This document shows, piece by piece, positions 30,062-38,914 of a stretch of DNA of 64,000 nucleotides. This stretch comes from Streptomyces sp. V3I8 (GTDB taxonomy: Bacteria > Actinomycetota > Actinomycetes > Streptomycetales > Streptomycetaceae): assembly GCF_030817535.1 (NCBI RefSeq), contig NZ_JAUSZL010000002.1, forward strand, positions 2,914,001 to 2,978,000. Reading direction: 5' to 3'. Positions within the stretch are counted from its first letter, which is position 1; each line of letters starts with the position of its first letter. The notes beneath the pieces are model-generated. The model did not search any database. It had not been told where the DNA came from and saw nothing but the letters and a program-made list of their open reading frames with translations. Position numbers and translations under genes: made by a program.

Positions 30062-30589
30062 TCAGGCGTCGTGCCCCGGCGTCGCGTCCACCCAGCCCAG
30101 CGGGTGCGGTTCCGTGTCGTCCGGGACGGGGGGCTCGCCGCCCGCCTCGTTGAAGGCCGTCAGCGCCTCCACGATCGCCGTCCGCTGGGCCGGCGTCAGG
30201 CGTTCCACGATCGCCGCGATCTCCGTGCGCCTGCGGGCCGTGACGTCCTCCACCGTGCGGCGGCCCTCCCGCGTGAGCTGCAGCAGCGTCTCCCGGCGGT
30301 TGTCCGGGTTCGTCCGGCGGTCGGCCAGGCCCGCCGCTATCAGGCGGTCCACCATCCGCATCGCCGTGGACGGCGCCACCTGGAGCAGCTCCGCCAGGGT
30401 CACCAGCTTGGTGGCCCCCCGGGTGGACAGGACCACCAGCATCCTGACCTGCGGCAGCGTCACCCGTTCCTCGACCTGCGCGAGCGAGCGGGCCGAGACC
30501 GCGACCAGCACGCGTGACGCCGTCAGCACCGCCCGTGTCACCGCGTCGACGTCGTCCATGGCCCCGACAGGGGTTTCGTGCTCCGGCAT
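30062..30589 (-). CDS. MarR-family transcriptional regulator
   Basis: 175 residues from the ATG at 30589 (MPEHETPVGAMDD; AAGGA 3 nt upstream). The winged helix reads TLAELLQVAPSTAMRMVDRLIAAGLADRR with the wing NPDNRRETLLQLTREGR, standard MarR signatures. It converges on the DUF4142 gene. Longer in-frame extensions toward 30655-30685 lack ribosome sites. The ligand and targets are unknown. Confidence 0.9.
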   Translation of the reverse strand: MPEHETPVGAMDDVDAVTRAVLTASRVLVAVSARSLAQVEERVTLPQVRMLVVLSTRGATKLVTLAELLQVAPSTAMRMVDRLIAAGLADRRTNPDNRRETLLQLTREGRRTVEDVTARRRTEIAAIVERLTPAQRTAIVEALTAFNEAGGEPPVPDDTEPHPLGWVDATPGHDA

Positions 30590-30727
30590 GGGTCCTTTGT
30601 ATCCCGTCGGCGTGCCTGCCCACTCATCTGATCCACACAGATTTTCCTCAGCCATGACCCGAGGCCGGGGACACGGCGGGGGCACAGTCGGGGCACGGCC
30701 GGGAGCGCGGCCGGGAGCGCGGACGTG

Positions 30728-31849
30728 TCAGCGGCCGGCCGGCGCCGGGCCCGTGCTCCTGCGGACGATCAGTTCGACCGGAACCACCCGGTCCACCGGC
30801 GGTTCCGGTGGACCGTCCAGCTGGGACAGGAGCAGCCGCAGCGCGCGCGTGCCGATCTCGGGGAAGTCGGTGCGGACCGTGGTCAGCGGGGGGAGCAGGT
30901 GCGCGGCCTCGGGGATGTCGTCGTAGCCCACCACGCTGACGTCGCCGGGGACGTGGCGGCCCGACTCGTGCAGCGCGCGCAGCACACCCAGCGCCATCTG
31001 GTCGTTGGAGGCGAAGATCGCGGTGACGTCGGGGTCCGCGGCCAGCCGGCGGCCCAGTTCGTAGCCCGAGTCGGCGCTCCAGTCCCCGGTCAGGGGCTCG
31101 GGGACCGCCACTCCCGCCGCCTCCAGGGTGGTCCGCCAGGCCGCCACCCGGTGGTCCGCCGAGAGCCAGCCGGTGGGGCCCGCGATGTGCCGTACCGTCG
31201 CGTGGCCGAGGTCCAGCAGGTGCTCGGTGGCCTTGCGGGCGCCGGCCGCGTTGTCCGCCGTGACGAACGACGCGTCCTTGCCGAGGTCGTTCTCCAGGAC
31301 CGTCAGCGGGGTGTCCAGGCGGGCTTCCGCCAGCGCCCGGCCCACCCAGCGCTGCGGGGCGATGGCGATCACCCCGTCCGCGCCCTCGGCCGACAGCGTG
31401 TCCACGGCCCGTACGACCGTGGCCCGGTCCGCCGTGTCCAGCGCGATGGAACTGACCAGGTAACCGGCGTCCTGTGCCGCCGTGTTGATCGCGGTCAGGA
31501 TGGAGGCGGGACCGAAGCGGGCCGCGTCGAAGGAGATCACCCCGAGCATGCGGGTCCGGCCGCTCGCCAGCGAGCGGGCGCTGCGGCTCGGGCGGTAGCC
31601 GAGGGTGCGCATGGCCGTCAGGACCACTTCGCGCGTCTCGGGGCGGACGGCCGGGTTGTCGTTCAGCACGCGCGACACCGTCTGCTTGGAGACACCGGCC
31701 AGCCGCGCCACGTCGTCCATCACCGGGCGCGCCCCCGCGAAGTTGCGCCGGCTGCGGCCCCGGCCTCTGGGGGCGTCCTGGGAGACCTCCCCAGGACGTC
31801 CGGGAGCCGGGTGCTGGGGCGGCGCGCCGTCGCCGGCACTTCGGGTCAT
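30728..31849 (-). CDS. LacI-family transcriptional regulator
   Basis: 373 residues. After an Arg/Pro-rich 42-residue leader, the LacI helix-turn-helix and hinge read MDDVARLAGVSKQTVSRVLND and RTLGYRPSRSARSLASGRT, followed by a periplasmic-binding-like sugar domain. Downstream of, and co-oriented with, two GH35 beta-galactosidase genes, it is the probable repressor of that operon, acting at the GTTACCGGTAAC site near 36305. The upstream spacer (31850-32016) contains three TTCGGCCAGG-like tandem repeats. Confidence 0.92.
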   Translation of the reverse strand: MTRSAGDGAPPQHPAPGRPGEVSQDAPRGRGRSRRNFAGARPVMDDVARLAGVSKQTVSRVLNDNPAVRPETREVVLTAMRTLGYRPSRSARSLASGRTRMLGVISFDAARFGPASILTAINTAAQDAGYLVSSIALDTADRATVVRAVDTLSAEGADGVIAIAPQRWVGRALAEARLDTPLTVLENDLGKDASFVTADNAAGARKATEHLLDLGHATVRHIAGPTGWLSADHRVAAWRTTLEAAGVAVPEPLTGDWSADSGYELGRRLAADPDVTAIFASNDQMALGVLRALHESGRHVPGDVSVVGYDDIPEAAHLLPPLTTVRTDFPEIGTRALRLLLSQLDGPPEPPVDRVVPVELIVRRSTGPAPAGR

Positions 31850-32016
31850 GGCGGGTGCTGTCCTTAAGGGTTCGGCCAGGTTCGGCCAGGGTTCGGCGTG
31901 TGCGGCTCGCGGGGGTCATGTCCCGCCCGGCCGGCCCACAGGATAGGCCGCCGCCGGGCGGGAGGGCGGGCCGGGCTTCCGCGCCGACCGCGCCGACCGC
32001 GGGCGGCGCGCCCCGC

Positions 32017-34470
32017 TCAGCCCGCCCTGATCGCCCACGTACGGGTCATCACCCACTCGGCCCGCCCGACCGCCGCCACGGTCCCGGAGGTCCCGGCCGC
32101 CTCCTCGCTCCCGCCTGCGCCCGCGCCCGCCGCCACGTACACCCGCGCGTCCGCGTGCCGCGGCAGGATCCTCAGCCGCAGTCCCTCCCCGCGCAGCGCG
32201 AACGCCGGGAGCCGGTCCAGGGCGATGTCCCAGGTCCGCCCGGCATGGAACTGGTCCGCCACCAGCGTGTCGTCCACGTAGGCGCGTGCCACGTCCCCGG
32301 TCCAGTGGACGCGCAGGAGGGTCCCGGTGAACGGCAGTCCGTCCGGGACGGCGACGGCGTACTCGGCGGCGGCGGTGTCGTAGTACCCGTCGGCGGGGGC
32401 GCTCGCCCTGCCCTGCACGCCCGTCACCGGCTCGGGCGCCGGGCCCGCGTCCCGGATCCTCCTGGGCGCCGCCTCCACCGCCACCGCCCTGCGCGGGTCC
32501 TGCTCGTCGCCCCGCACCGTGTACCGCGTGAACACCCCGTCCGCGGTCTCCCGTACGCCCGCACCCGTCACCTCCAAGGGCCGCCGCGGCGCGGGCAGCA
32601 CCGCGAAGGAGAGCCGGTCGGCGGCCGGGCCGTGCACCCGCACCTCGCCGCGCCCCCCGTCCGCGTGCTCGTCGAAGACGACACCGGCGGCGCAGAGCAC
32701 GAGGCGCTCGGTCCCCCAGGCGACACCCCGGTAGGCGGTACGGGCCGTCGTCGCGTCCAGGACCAGGAGGCCGGCCCGGCCGCCGTCCGCCGTGTCCACC
32801 TCGACCAGCGCGTCGGTGCCGGGGCGCAGGCCCGTGACCAAGGTGCGCTCACCGACCGTGACCCGCTCCCCCGAAGGGACCTTCACCGACGTCAGCGTCC
32901 GTGTGTCCAGAGCCAGTTCGACCGGTACGCCGTCCGTCGCCGCCAGGACCAGCACCGTACGGCCGTCCCCGTCGTCCACCGTGCACACGGGCTGCGCGGT
33001 GGCCCAGTCCAGGCGCAGGCCTCCCACGTCCAGGCGGAGCGGCCAGCAGAAGTACGCGCCCGTCGGGACCGTCACCGGTGTGCTCGGGAGGGTGAGCGCG
33101 GGCGCCCGCGGGAACTCCACCGTGAACGTGGTGTCCCGGTGGGCCGGCAACTCCTCGTGCGGCTGATGGTTGTTGACGAACAGGAAGCCGGACTCCCCCG
33201 TGCCGCGCACCGCCCAGCGCAGGGTGTCCCGGTCGCCCTGGCCCGCCGGCCGCCGTTCGGGGAGGTGGGACTCCATCGGCGCGACGAGATGGCCGAAGTC
33301 CGCCAGCAGCAGGTGCTGCAGCCGGAGTTCGTCGTACGAGGGCCGGTACTGGCCGTACTCGCCCAGCGGGGCCTGGAAGTCGTACGTCAGGACGGGGAGG
33401 TCGTTCGGGTAGCCCGTCGCGTGGGACTCCTGGAGGGTCGTCCGCTCGCCCACCGGATTCGTACCGCCGTGGAACATGTAGTAGCCCTGCCACACCGAGC
33501 CGCAGCCGATCTTCGTGAGGCCGAGGGCGCCGACGTCGGCCGCCTCGACGCGCGGGCGGCGGTGGTACGAGACCGCCATGCCGCCGCCCAGCTCGCAGGT
33601 GGCCCAGGGGAACCGCCCCGTCAGGGCCGCGAGGTCCGCCGGGCCGGCGCCGCGTACCGCGGTGGGGCGCAGGTCGGCTCCGATGCCCTCGTCGTCGCGC
33701 TGGTGGGTGAAGAAGAAGTGCTTGCGGCAGGTGTCGGGCCAGCCGCCGTCCGCCTCCGTCCAGAAGGTCTCCGGGTAGCCGCCGTACAGCGGGAGCAGTT
33801 CGTCGGGCGGGAGCCGGACCCCGCCCCACGCCGTCGACGTCCACAGCGGGGCGTTCAGTCCGGCGGCCCGGGCCATGCGTTTCAGCGTCAGCAGGTGGCC
33901 GGGCCGGTCGTACAGCTCGTTCTCGATCTGGATCGCGACGATCGGGCCGCCGTGCGCGCGGTCGAGTCCGCTCAGTTGCCCCGCAATCGCCTCGTACCAG
34001 GTGCGTACGGGTTCCAGGTACGCGGGATCGTCGGTGCGCGGGGTGCAGGCGCGGGCCAGGAGCCAGTCGGGTAAGCCGCCGTTGCGGACCTCCGCGTGGG
34101 ACCAGGGGCCGATGCGCGGGATGAAGTCCAGGCCGTGGCGCGCACACAGACGGGCGAAACGCCGCAGGTCCCGGTCGCCGTCGAAGCGGATCCGGCCCTC
34201 GACCTCCTCGTGGTGGATCCAGATGACGTAACTCGCGACGGCCGTCACCCCGCCCGCCTTCATCTTCAGCAGTTCCTCCTCCCACTCCCCCGCCGGGTAG
34301 CGGGTGCAGTGGAACTCGCCGGAGACCGGGAACCACGGCCGGCCGCCACGGGTCAGGCAGCGGCTGGTGACCTCGATCGGGTCGGGGACGCCGGGCGCGT
34401 CGGACAGGGGGAGGTGGCCGGTGAGAGGTGGCCCGGCCGGCGTGGACACCTTCAGGCGAAGCGGCGGCAT
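32017..34470 (-). CDS. glycoside hydrolase family 35 beta-galactosidase (large, divergent)
   Basis: 817 residues from the ATG at 34470, which shares one base with the stop of the preceding GH35 gene (TGATG). The TIM-barrel catalytic domain (about 35-400) has GEFHCTRYP, PRIGPWSHAEVRNGGLPDWL, acid/base Glu185 in IQIENELYD and nucleophile Glu293 in ATCELGGGM. The C-terminal half is beta-rich with a jelly-roll-like segment. No signal peptide, so it acts in the cytoplasm on imported galactosides. It differs from the first enzyme in length and active-site surroundings, suggesting another linkage or substrate. Confidence 0.88.
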   Translation of the reverse strand: MPPLRLKVSTPAGPPLTGHLPLSDAPGVPDPIEVTSRCLTRGGRPWFPVSGEFHCTRYPAGEWEEELLKMKAGGVTAVASYVIWIHHEEVEGRIRFDGDRDLRRFARLCARHGLDFIPRIGPWSHAEVRNGGLPDWLLARACTPRTDDPAYLEPVRTWYEAIAGQLSGLDRAHGGPIVAIQIENELYDRPGHLLTLKRMARAAGLNAPLWTSTAWGGVRLPPDELLPLYGGYPETFWTEADGGWPDTCRKHFFFTHQRDDEGIGADLRPTAVRGAGPADLAALTGRFPWATCELGGGMAVSYHRRPRVEAADVGALGLTKIGCGSVWQGYYMFHGGTNPVGERTTLQESHATGYPNDLPVLTYDFQAPLGEYGQYRPSYDELRLQHLLLADFGHLVAPMESHLPERRPAGQGDRDTLRWAVRGTGESGFLFVNNHQPHEELPAHRDTTFTVEFPRAPALTLPSTPVTVPTGAYFCWPLRLDVGGLRLDWATAQPVCTVDDGDGRTVLVLAATDGVPVELALDTRTLTSVKVPSGERVTVGERTLVTGLRPGTDALVEVDTADGGRAGLLVLDATTARTAYRGVAWGTERLVLCAAGVVFDEHADGGRGEVRVHGPAADRLSFAVLPAPRRPLEVTGAGVRETADGVFTRYTVRGDEQDPRRAVAVEAAPRRIRDAGPAPEPVTGVQGRASAPADGYYDTAAAEYAVAVPDGLPFTGTLLRVHWTGDVARAYVDDTLVADQFHAGRTWDIALDRLPAFALRGEGLRLRILPRHADARVYVAAGAGAGGSEEAAGTSGTVAAVGRAEWVMTRTWAIRAG

Positions 34471-36233
34471 CAGGGCTTCACCGGGCCGAGGTCGGGCGTG
34501 TCCGTGAGGTGGGCGCGCGGCTCGGTCGTGGCCTGCAGCTCCAGCAGGACCAGTTCGTTGGTGCCGGGGCGCAGGACGGGCCCCGGCACGTACAGCGTGC
34601 GCTGCGGTCCGCGGTTCCAGTAGCGGCCGAGGTGGAAGCCGTTGATCCAGGCCTGGCCCTTGGTCCAGCCGGGCAGGGACAGGAAGGTGTCGGCGGGCGT
34701 ACGCACCTCGAAGGTGCCGTGATGGAAGGCGGGTCCGGCGGCCGCGGCCGGGTCCGCCGGCGCGAAGGGCACCTGGTCCAGGCAGTCCAGAGGCAGGGGG
34801 TGGCAGTCCCAGCCGTGCAGGGCGGTGCCACCGAAGGTGACGGGGCCGAGCAGGCCCTTGTGCGACCCGATGCGCGGGCCGTAGTTGACGCCGCCCATGT
34901 TCTCGACGAGCACGTCCAGCGTGGCGCCGGCCCGCGGAACGCGCACGGACAGCGCCTCCTCGTGGCGTTCGCGTTCCAGTACGCCGACGGGGGCGCCGTC
35001 CACGAAGACCTGGGCGCGGTCGCCGACACCACCCGCGAAGTGCAGCACGCCGTCGCCGGCCGCGGGCACCGTCGTGCGGTACAGGACGTGGCCCGCCCGC
35101 AGGCCCAGCTCCTCCATGGTCACCGGGTCGGCGTCGACGCGGACCGCTTCGGCCAGCACGCCGACGTGCGGAAGCAGCGGGGCACGCCGGTCCAACTCGA
35201 CGCTCATGGGCGGCAGTTTGCGGCCGGGTGCCGGGGCGGGCTCGTCCGGGACCGGGGCGTGGCGGGCGATCACCTCGCGGAAGGCGTGGTACTTCGGCCC
35301 CGGGTCGCCGGACTCGGTGAGGGCCGCGTCGTAGTCGTACGAGGTCACGACGGGCTCGTACGCGTGGTCGTGGTTGGCGCCGTTGGTAAAGCCGAAGTTG
35401 GTGCCGCCGTGGAACATGTAGATGTTGACCGAGGCGCCCGCGGAGAGCAGCCGGTCGAGGTCGGCGGCGGCGTCCGCCGCGTCGCGCACGTGGTGCGGCT
35501 CGCCCCAGTGGTCGAACCAGCCGATCCAGAACTCCGCGCACATCAGGGGCCCTTCGGGCCGGTGGGCGCGCAACTGCTCCAGGGAGTGCTCGATCCTGCT
35601 GCCGAAGGTGCCGGTGGCGAGGACACCGGGGAGGCTGCCGGCCGCCAGGTGCTCGGGGTTCGCCTGGTCGCAGGTGAAGAGCAGTTCCCCGACGCCTCCG
35701 GCGCGCAGGGCCTGCGCGAGGTGTTCGAGGTACGCGGTGTCGTCGCCGTACGCCCCGTACTCGTTCTCCACCTGCACGGCGATCACCGGGCCGCCCGACG
35801 CGGCGAGGTGCGGCAGGAGCGGGGGCAGCAGCAGGGCGAGGTAGCGGTCGAGCGCGTCGGTGAAGCGGGGGTCGCCGGTACGCAGCCGGATGCCGGGGTC
35901 CGTGGTGAGCCAGGACGGCAGGCCGCCGCCGTCCCACTCGGCGCAGATGTACGGGCCGGGGCGCAGCAGGACGTTGAGGCCCTCGGCCCGGGCCAGCCGC
36001 AGGTAACGGGGCAGGTCGAGAATGCCGTCGAGGACCAGGGTGCCGGGTTCGGGCTGGTGGAGGTTCCACGGGACGTACGTCTCCACCGTGTTGAGGCCCA
36101 TCAGCCGGGCCTTGCGAAGCCGGTCGGTCCACTGGTCGGGGTGGATGCGGAAGTAGTGCATGGCACCGGAGATGATCCGGAACGGCTCGCCGCGGAGCCG
36201 GAAACCGTCGGACGACGTGGTCAGTGCGGGCAT
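34470..36233 (-). CDS. glycoside hydrolase family 35 beta-galactosidase
   Basis: 587 residues. A classic GH35 barrel: SGAMHYFRIHPDQW, NTVETYVPWNLHQPEPG, GPYICAEWDGGGLPSWL, acid/base Glu158 in VQVENEYGAYG and nucleophile Glu234 in MCAEFWIGWFDHWG, then MFHGGTNFGFTNGA. A C-terminal jelly-roll module follows. No signal peptide, hence cytoplasmic hydrolysis of terminal beta-galactosides. First gene of the GH35-GH35-lacI unit; the GGGGAAG ribosome site is distant (about 12 nt). Confidence 0.93.
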   Translation of the reverse strand: MPALTTSSDGFRLRGEPFRIISGAMHYFRIHPDQWTDRLRKARLMGLNTVETYVPWNLHQPEPGTLVLDGILDLPRYLRLARAEGLNVLLRPGPYICAEWDGGGLPSWLTTDPGIRLRTGDPRFTDALDRYLALLLPPLLPHLAASGGPVIAVQVENEYGAYGDDTAYLEHLAQALRAGGVGELLFTCDQANPEHLAAGSLPGVLATGTFGSRIEHSLEQLRAHRPEGPLMCAEFWIGWFDHWGEPHHVRDAADAAADLDRLLSAGASVNIYMFHGGTNFGFTNGANHDHAYEPVVTSYDYDAALTESGDPGPKYHAFREVIARHAPVPDEPAPAPGRKLPPMSVELDRRAPLLPHVGVLAEAVRVDADPVTMEELGLRAGHVLYRTTVPAAGDGVLHFAGGVGDRAQVFVDGAPVGVLERERHEEALSVRVPRAGATLDVLVENMGGVNYGPRIGSHKGLLGPVTFGGTALHGWDCHPLPLDCLDQVPFAPADPAAAAGPAFHHGTFEVRTPADTFLSLPGWTKGQAWINGFHLGRYWNRGPQRTLYVPGPVLRPGTNELVLLELQATTEPRAHLTDTPDLGPVKP

Positions 36234-36299
36234 CGGGATGCTGCTTCCCCTCGGCTCGGAGGCTGGACGGGTCGGAGGTCCGGGAACGCTGTCTGCATC

Positions 36300-36329
36300 A
36301 TGATGTTACCGGTAACTCAAACGCGTCAA
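36300..36329 (-). promoter_or_regulatory. GH35 operon promoter with LacI-type operator
   Basis: On the minus strand, TTGACG (36329-36324) is 18 bp from CATCAT (36305-36300). Between them lies the perfect 12-bp palindrome GTTACCGGTAAC (36305-36316), whose central CG matches LacI-family operators. Binding there would block RNA polymerase. The promoter assignment is inferred from spacing. Confidence 0.65.
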
Positions 36330-36391
36330 GATTGCGGCGGGAGGGAGTCGGGGCACCTTGGGTCAGGTGGTGCGGGGCCTGGTTGCGGGGG

Positions 36392-36769
36392 TCAGGGGGC
36401 CGCGAGGCGGAGGGCGGCGTGCAGGGCCGTCGGGTCCGTCCAGTGGCGGGTCCGGGTCGGGGGGACCCGCCAGTGCAGGCCGGGGGCGTACGTGCGGTGC
36501 CGGGGCGGGACGGCCACGTGGCAGCCGGGGCCCAGGATGTGGGCCGCCGGTACGTCCCAGGTGTCGGCCGCGCCGGGCGGGACGAGCCAGTAGAGGACGC
36601 CGCCGTAGCCGTCCTCGATCACCGCGCCTGTGCGGGTGCCCAGGTGTTCGAGGATGCGCAGGCCCGTCGCCAGGGGGACCCGGACCGCGTCCCACCACTC
36701 GCCCGCGGGCAGCATCCGTACCGCCGGGCCGAGCGGCCTCAGCCACCTCGGTGCGTCGTTGTTCGGCAT
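36392..36769 (-). CDS. hypothetical protein (125 aa)
   Basis: Frame from the ATG at 36769 (MPNNDAPRWLRPLGPAVRML) to 36392 with coding-like composition, aromatic and Pro-rich (EDGYGGVLYWLVPPGAADTWD, then HRTYAPGLHWRVPP). Similar small Streptomyces proteins exist; a distant likeness to the start of primase-polymerase proteins is possible but not shown. No ribosome site stands out. It ends just upstream of the GH35 promoter region, and the repeat array begins about 120 bp before its start. Confidence 0.6.
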   Translation of the reverse strand: MPNNDAPRWLRPLGPAVRMLPAGEWWDAVRVPLATGLRILEHLGTRTGAVIEDGYGGVLYWLVPPGAADTWDVPAAHILGPGCHVAVPPRHRTYAPGLHWRVPPTRTRHWTDPTALHAALRLAAP

Positions 36770-36889
36770 GGTTCGGCTGCCACCGCCTCTCACCGGGGAA
36801 CATGATCTTAGAACGGACCGAGCGGTCGGCTCGCCTTCCGCGGGAACGGTTTGGCCTGCCGGCCGGGCGGGGGGTCTGCCTGGGCCGTA

Positions 36890-37536
36890 TCGCACGTGCG
36901 GGCCGCCGTCGGTTGCTCGCGCCGTTCCCCGCGCCCCCGGAAGCCCCTGCGGGGCATCGCGATTCGGCCGGATTGGATGTGCCGGTCGTCGTCGGTTGCT
37001 CGCGCCGTTCCCCACGCCCCCGAAAGCCCCTGCGGGGCATCGCGGTCCGGCCGGATTGCACGTGCCGGTCGCCGTCGGTTGCTCGCGCTGTTCCCCGCGC
37101 CCCTGAAAAGTCTCTGCGGGGCATCGCGATGCGGCCGGATTGGATGTGCCGGTCGCCGTCGGTTGCTCGCGGCGTTCCCCGCGCCCCTGAAAAGTCTCTG
37201 CGGGGCATCGCGATGCGGCCGGATTGGATGTGCCGGTCGCCATGGGTTGCTCGCGCCGTTCCCCGCGCCCCTTGAAAGCCCCTGCGGGGCATCGCGATTC
37301 GGCCGGATTGCATGTGCCGGCCGTCGTCGGTTGCTCGCGCCGTTCCCCGCGCCCCTCGGAAGCCCCTGCGGGGCACCGCGATGCGGCCGGATTGCACGTG
37401 CGGGCCGCCATGGGTTGCTCGCGCCGTTCCCCGCGCCCCTGGAAAGTCTCTGCGGGGCATCGCGATGCGGCCGGATTGGATGTGCCGGTCGTCGTCGGTT
37501 GCTCGCGGCGTTGCCCGCGTCCCTGGAAAGTCTCTG
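36890..37536 (-). repeat. tandem array of an 83-84-bp unit, about 8 copies
   Basis: GGTTGCTCGCGCCGTTCCCC (plus strand) recurs at 36911, 36994, 37077, 37161, 37245, 37329, 37413 and 37497, so the periods are 83, 83 and then five times 84 bp. Each unit also carries a GCGGGGCATCGCGAT segment and CGGCCGGATTG. Copies differ at a few positions and the last is degenerate. Read on the minus strand, each unit contains a variant (GGGGCGCGGGGAACGGCGCG) of the dispersed repeat found at 14377, 46194, 48630 and 55816. It fills most of the 948-bp gap 36770-37717, downstream of Ku. Long open frames across it are a by-product of the 84-bp period. Confidence 0.95.
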
Positions 37537-37717
37537 CGGCTTTTGGGGTGACCCGGGGGTCTCCGGGGGGGGCGGGCGCTCGACGTGGTGAGGGGGCGGT
37601 TCGGGATGTTCGGGCGTCGCGGCAAGATGCGTTCACCTGTAGGCCAGAGAGCGGCGGTCGAATGTCCCGGACCGTCCCCGCCCCCACACGCGTGCGCGAC
37701 CAGCCCCCACCCGGCCG

Positions 37718-38755
37718 TCAGGCTGACGCCCTCCTCCGCGGAGCCGACTTCTTGGCCTCCGAAGCCGCCTTCTTCGCCACCGTCTTCGTCGCTGTCTTTT
37801 TTGCCGCGCCGCCCGCCGCCGTCGTCTTCGCCGCCGTTTTCCTCGCCGGCTTCTTCCTCGAAGGCGGCGGCTCGGAAGCAGCCTCCGACCGCTTGCGGGC
37901 AGCCGTCCTGCGAAGGGGTTTCACGTCGGCGTCGGCGTCGGCGCCGACATCAGCGCTCCCGGCCTCCCCCCGAGCCACCCGCGCCTGCCGCACGCTGTTC
38001 TCCAGCGCCGACATCAGGTCGATGACCTTGCGGCCCGTCCTGTCGGCCACGGGCGCGGACGGCGCCTCCCCGCCGGAGGCCTTCGCGGCGACCAGCTCCT
38101 CCACCGCCTCCCGGTAGTCGTCGTGGAGATCGGCGAGGTCGACCTCGCCCAAGGTCTCCATCAGCACGTCCGCCAGGTCCAGCTCCTTGCTCCGTACGGT
38201 GACACCCGCCTCCGGGGCCACGCCGTCGGGCGCGCGGATCTCGTCCGGCCACAGCAGCCCGTGCATGACGATGACGTCGTCGACGACCCGCAGCATCCCC
38301 AGCCGCTCCCGCCCCCGCAGCGCGAACTTGGCGACGGCGACCTTGTGGCTGCGCCTCAGCGCCTCCCGCAGCAGGGTGTACGGCTTGGCCGCCGGCACCC
38401 CGTTCGCCGCCAGGTAGTACGCCGCGTCCATCTGGAGCGGGTCGATCCGGTAGGCCGGCACGAAGGCCACGATCTCGATCGTCCGCGCGGTCGGGATCGG
38501 CAGCGAGGCCAGATCCTCGTCCGTGATCGGGATCATCGTGCCGTCCGCGTCCTCGTACGCCCTGCCGATCTCGGCCGTCGTCACCTCACGGTCCTCCACC
38601 TCGCACACCTTGCGGTGGCGGATGCGGCTCCCGTCCTCGATGTGGATCTGGCGAAAGGCGACCGAGTGGTTCTCCGTGGCGTTCACCAGCTTGATCGGAA
38701 TGCTGATCAGACCGAAGGAGACGGCACCGTTCCAGATAGATCTCACGTTCGACAC
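37718..38755 (-). CDS. ku: non-homologous end-joining protein Ku
   Basis: Homodimeric ring that binds DNA double-strand ends and recruits LigD. 345 residues beginning MSNVRSIWNGAVSFGLISIPIKLVNATE, the bacterial Ku signature, with the Ku core to about residue 255. The C-terminal 80 residues are a Lys/Ala/Arg-rich, histone-H1-like tail (KKPARKTAAKTTAAGG), found in several Streptomyces Ku proteins and able to bind DNA. The start is a GTG at 38755; a second GTG three codons later is equally possible. No ligD is adjacent. Confidence 0.95.
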   Translation of the reverse strand: MSNVRSIWNGAVSFGLISIPIKLVNATENHSVAFRQIHIEDGSRIRHRKVCEVEDREVTTAEIGRAYEDADGTMIPITDEDLASLPIPTARTIEIVAFVPAYRIDPLQMDAAYYLAANGVPAAKPYTLLREALRRSHKVAVAKFALRGRERLGMLRVVDDVIVMHGLLWPDEIRAPDGVAPEAGVTVRSKELDLADVLMETLGEVDLADLHDDYREAVEELVAAKASGGEAPSAPVADRTGRKVIDLMSALENSVRQARVARGEAGSADVGADADADVKPLRRTAARKRSEAASEPPPSRKKPARKTAAKTTAAGGAAKKTATKTVAKKAASEAKKSAPRRRASA

Positions 38756-38914
38756 CCTTCAGGTCGCCTTCGCCTTTCGCCCGCTTCCTCACGATCGCGC
38801 GAGATTCATATGATATGACGCCCATCACAGAACCGGCAGGCCGAAAGATCACACCGAGCAACCTGAAGAACCCGAAAACCCGAAGAACCCGAAGAAGACC
38901 GCGCCGGCGCGACC

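Noticed and set aside
36890..37536. CRISPR array
   Set aside because: Whole units repeat with near-identity and no unique spacers; no cas genes are present.
36363..37687. Long open frames (420 and 431 codons on the minus strand, several on plus) encoding a 28-residue repeat protein
   Set aside because: They follow from the 84-bp repeat period; two 83-bp spacings break phase, composition is not coding-like and no ribosome site precedes them.
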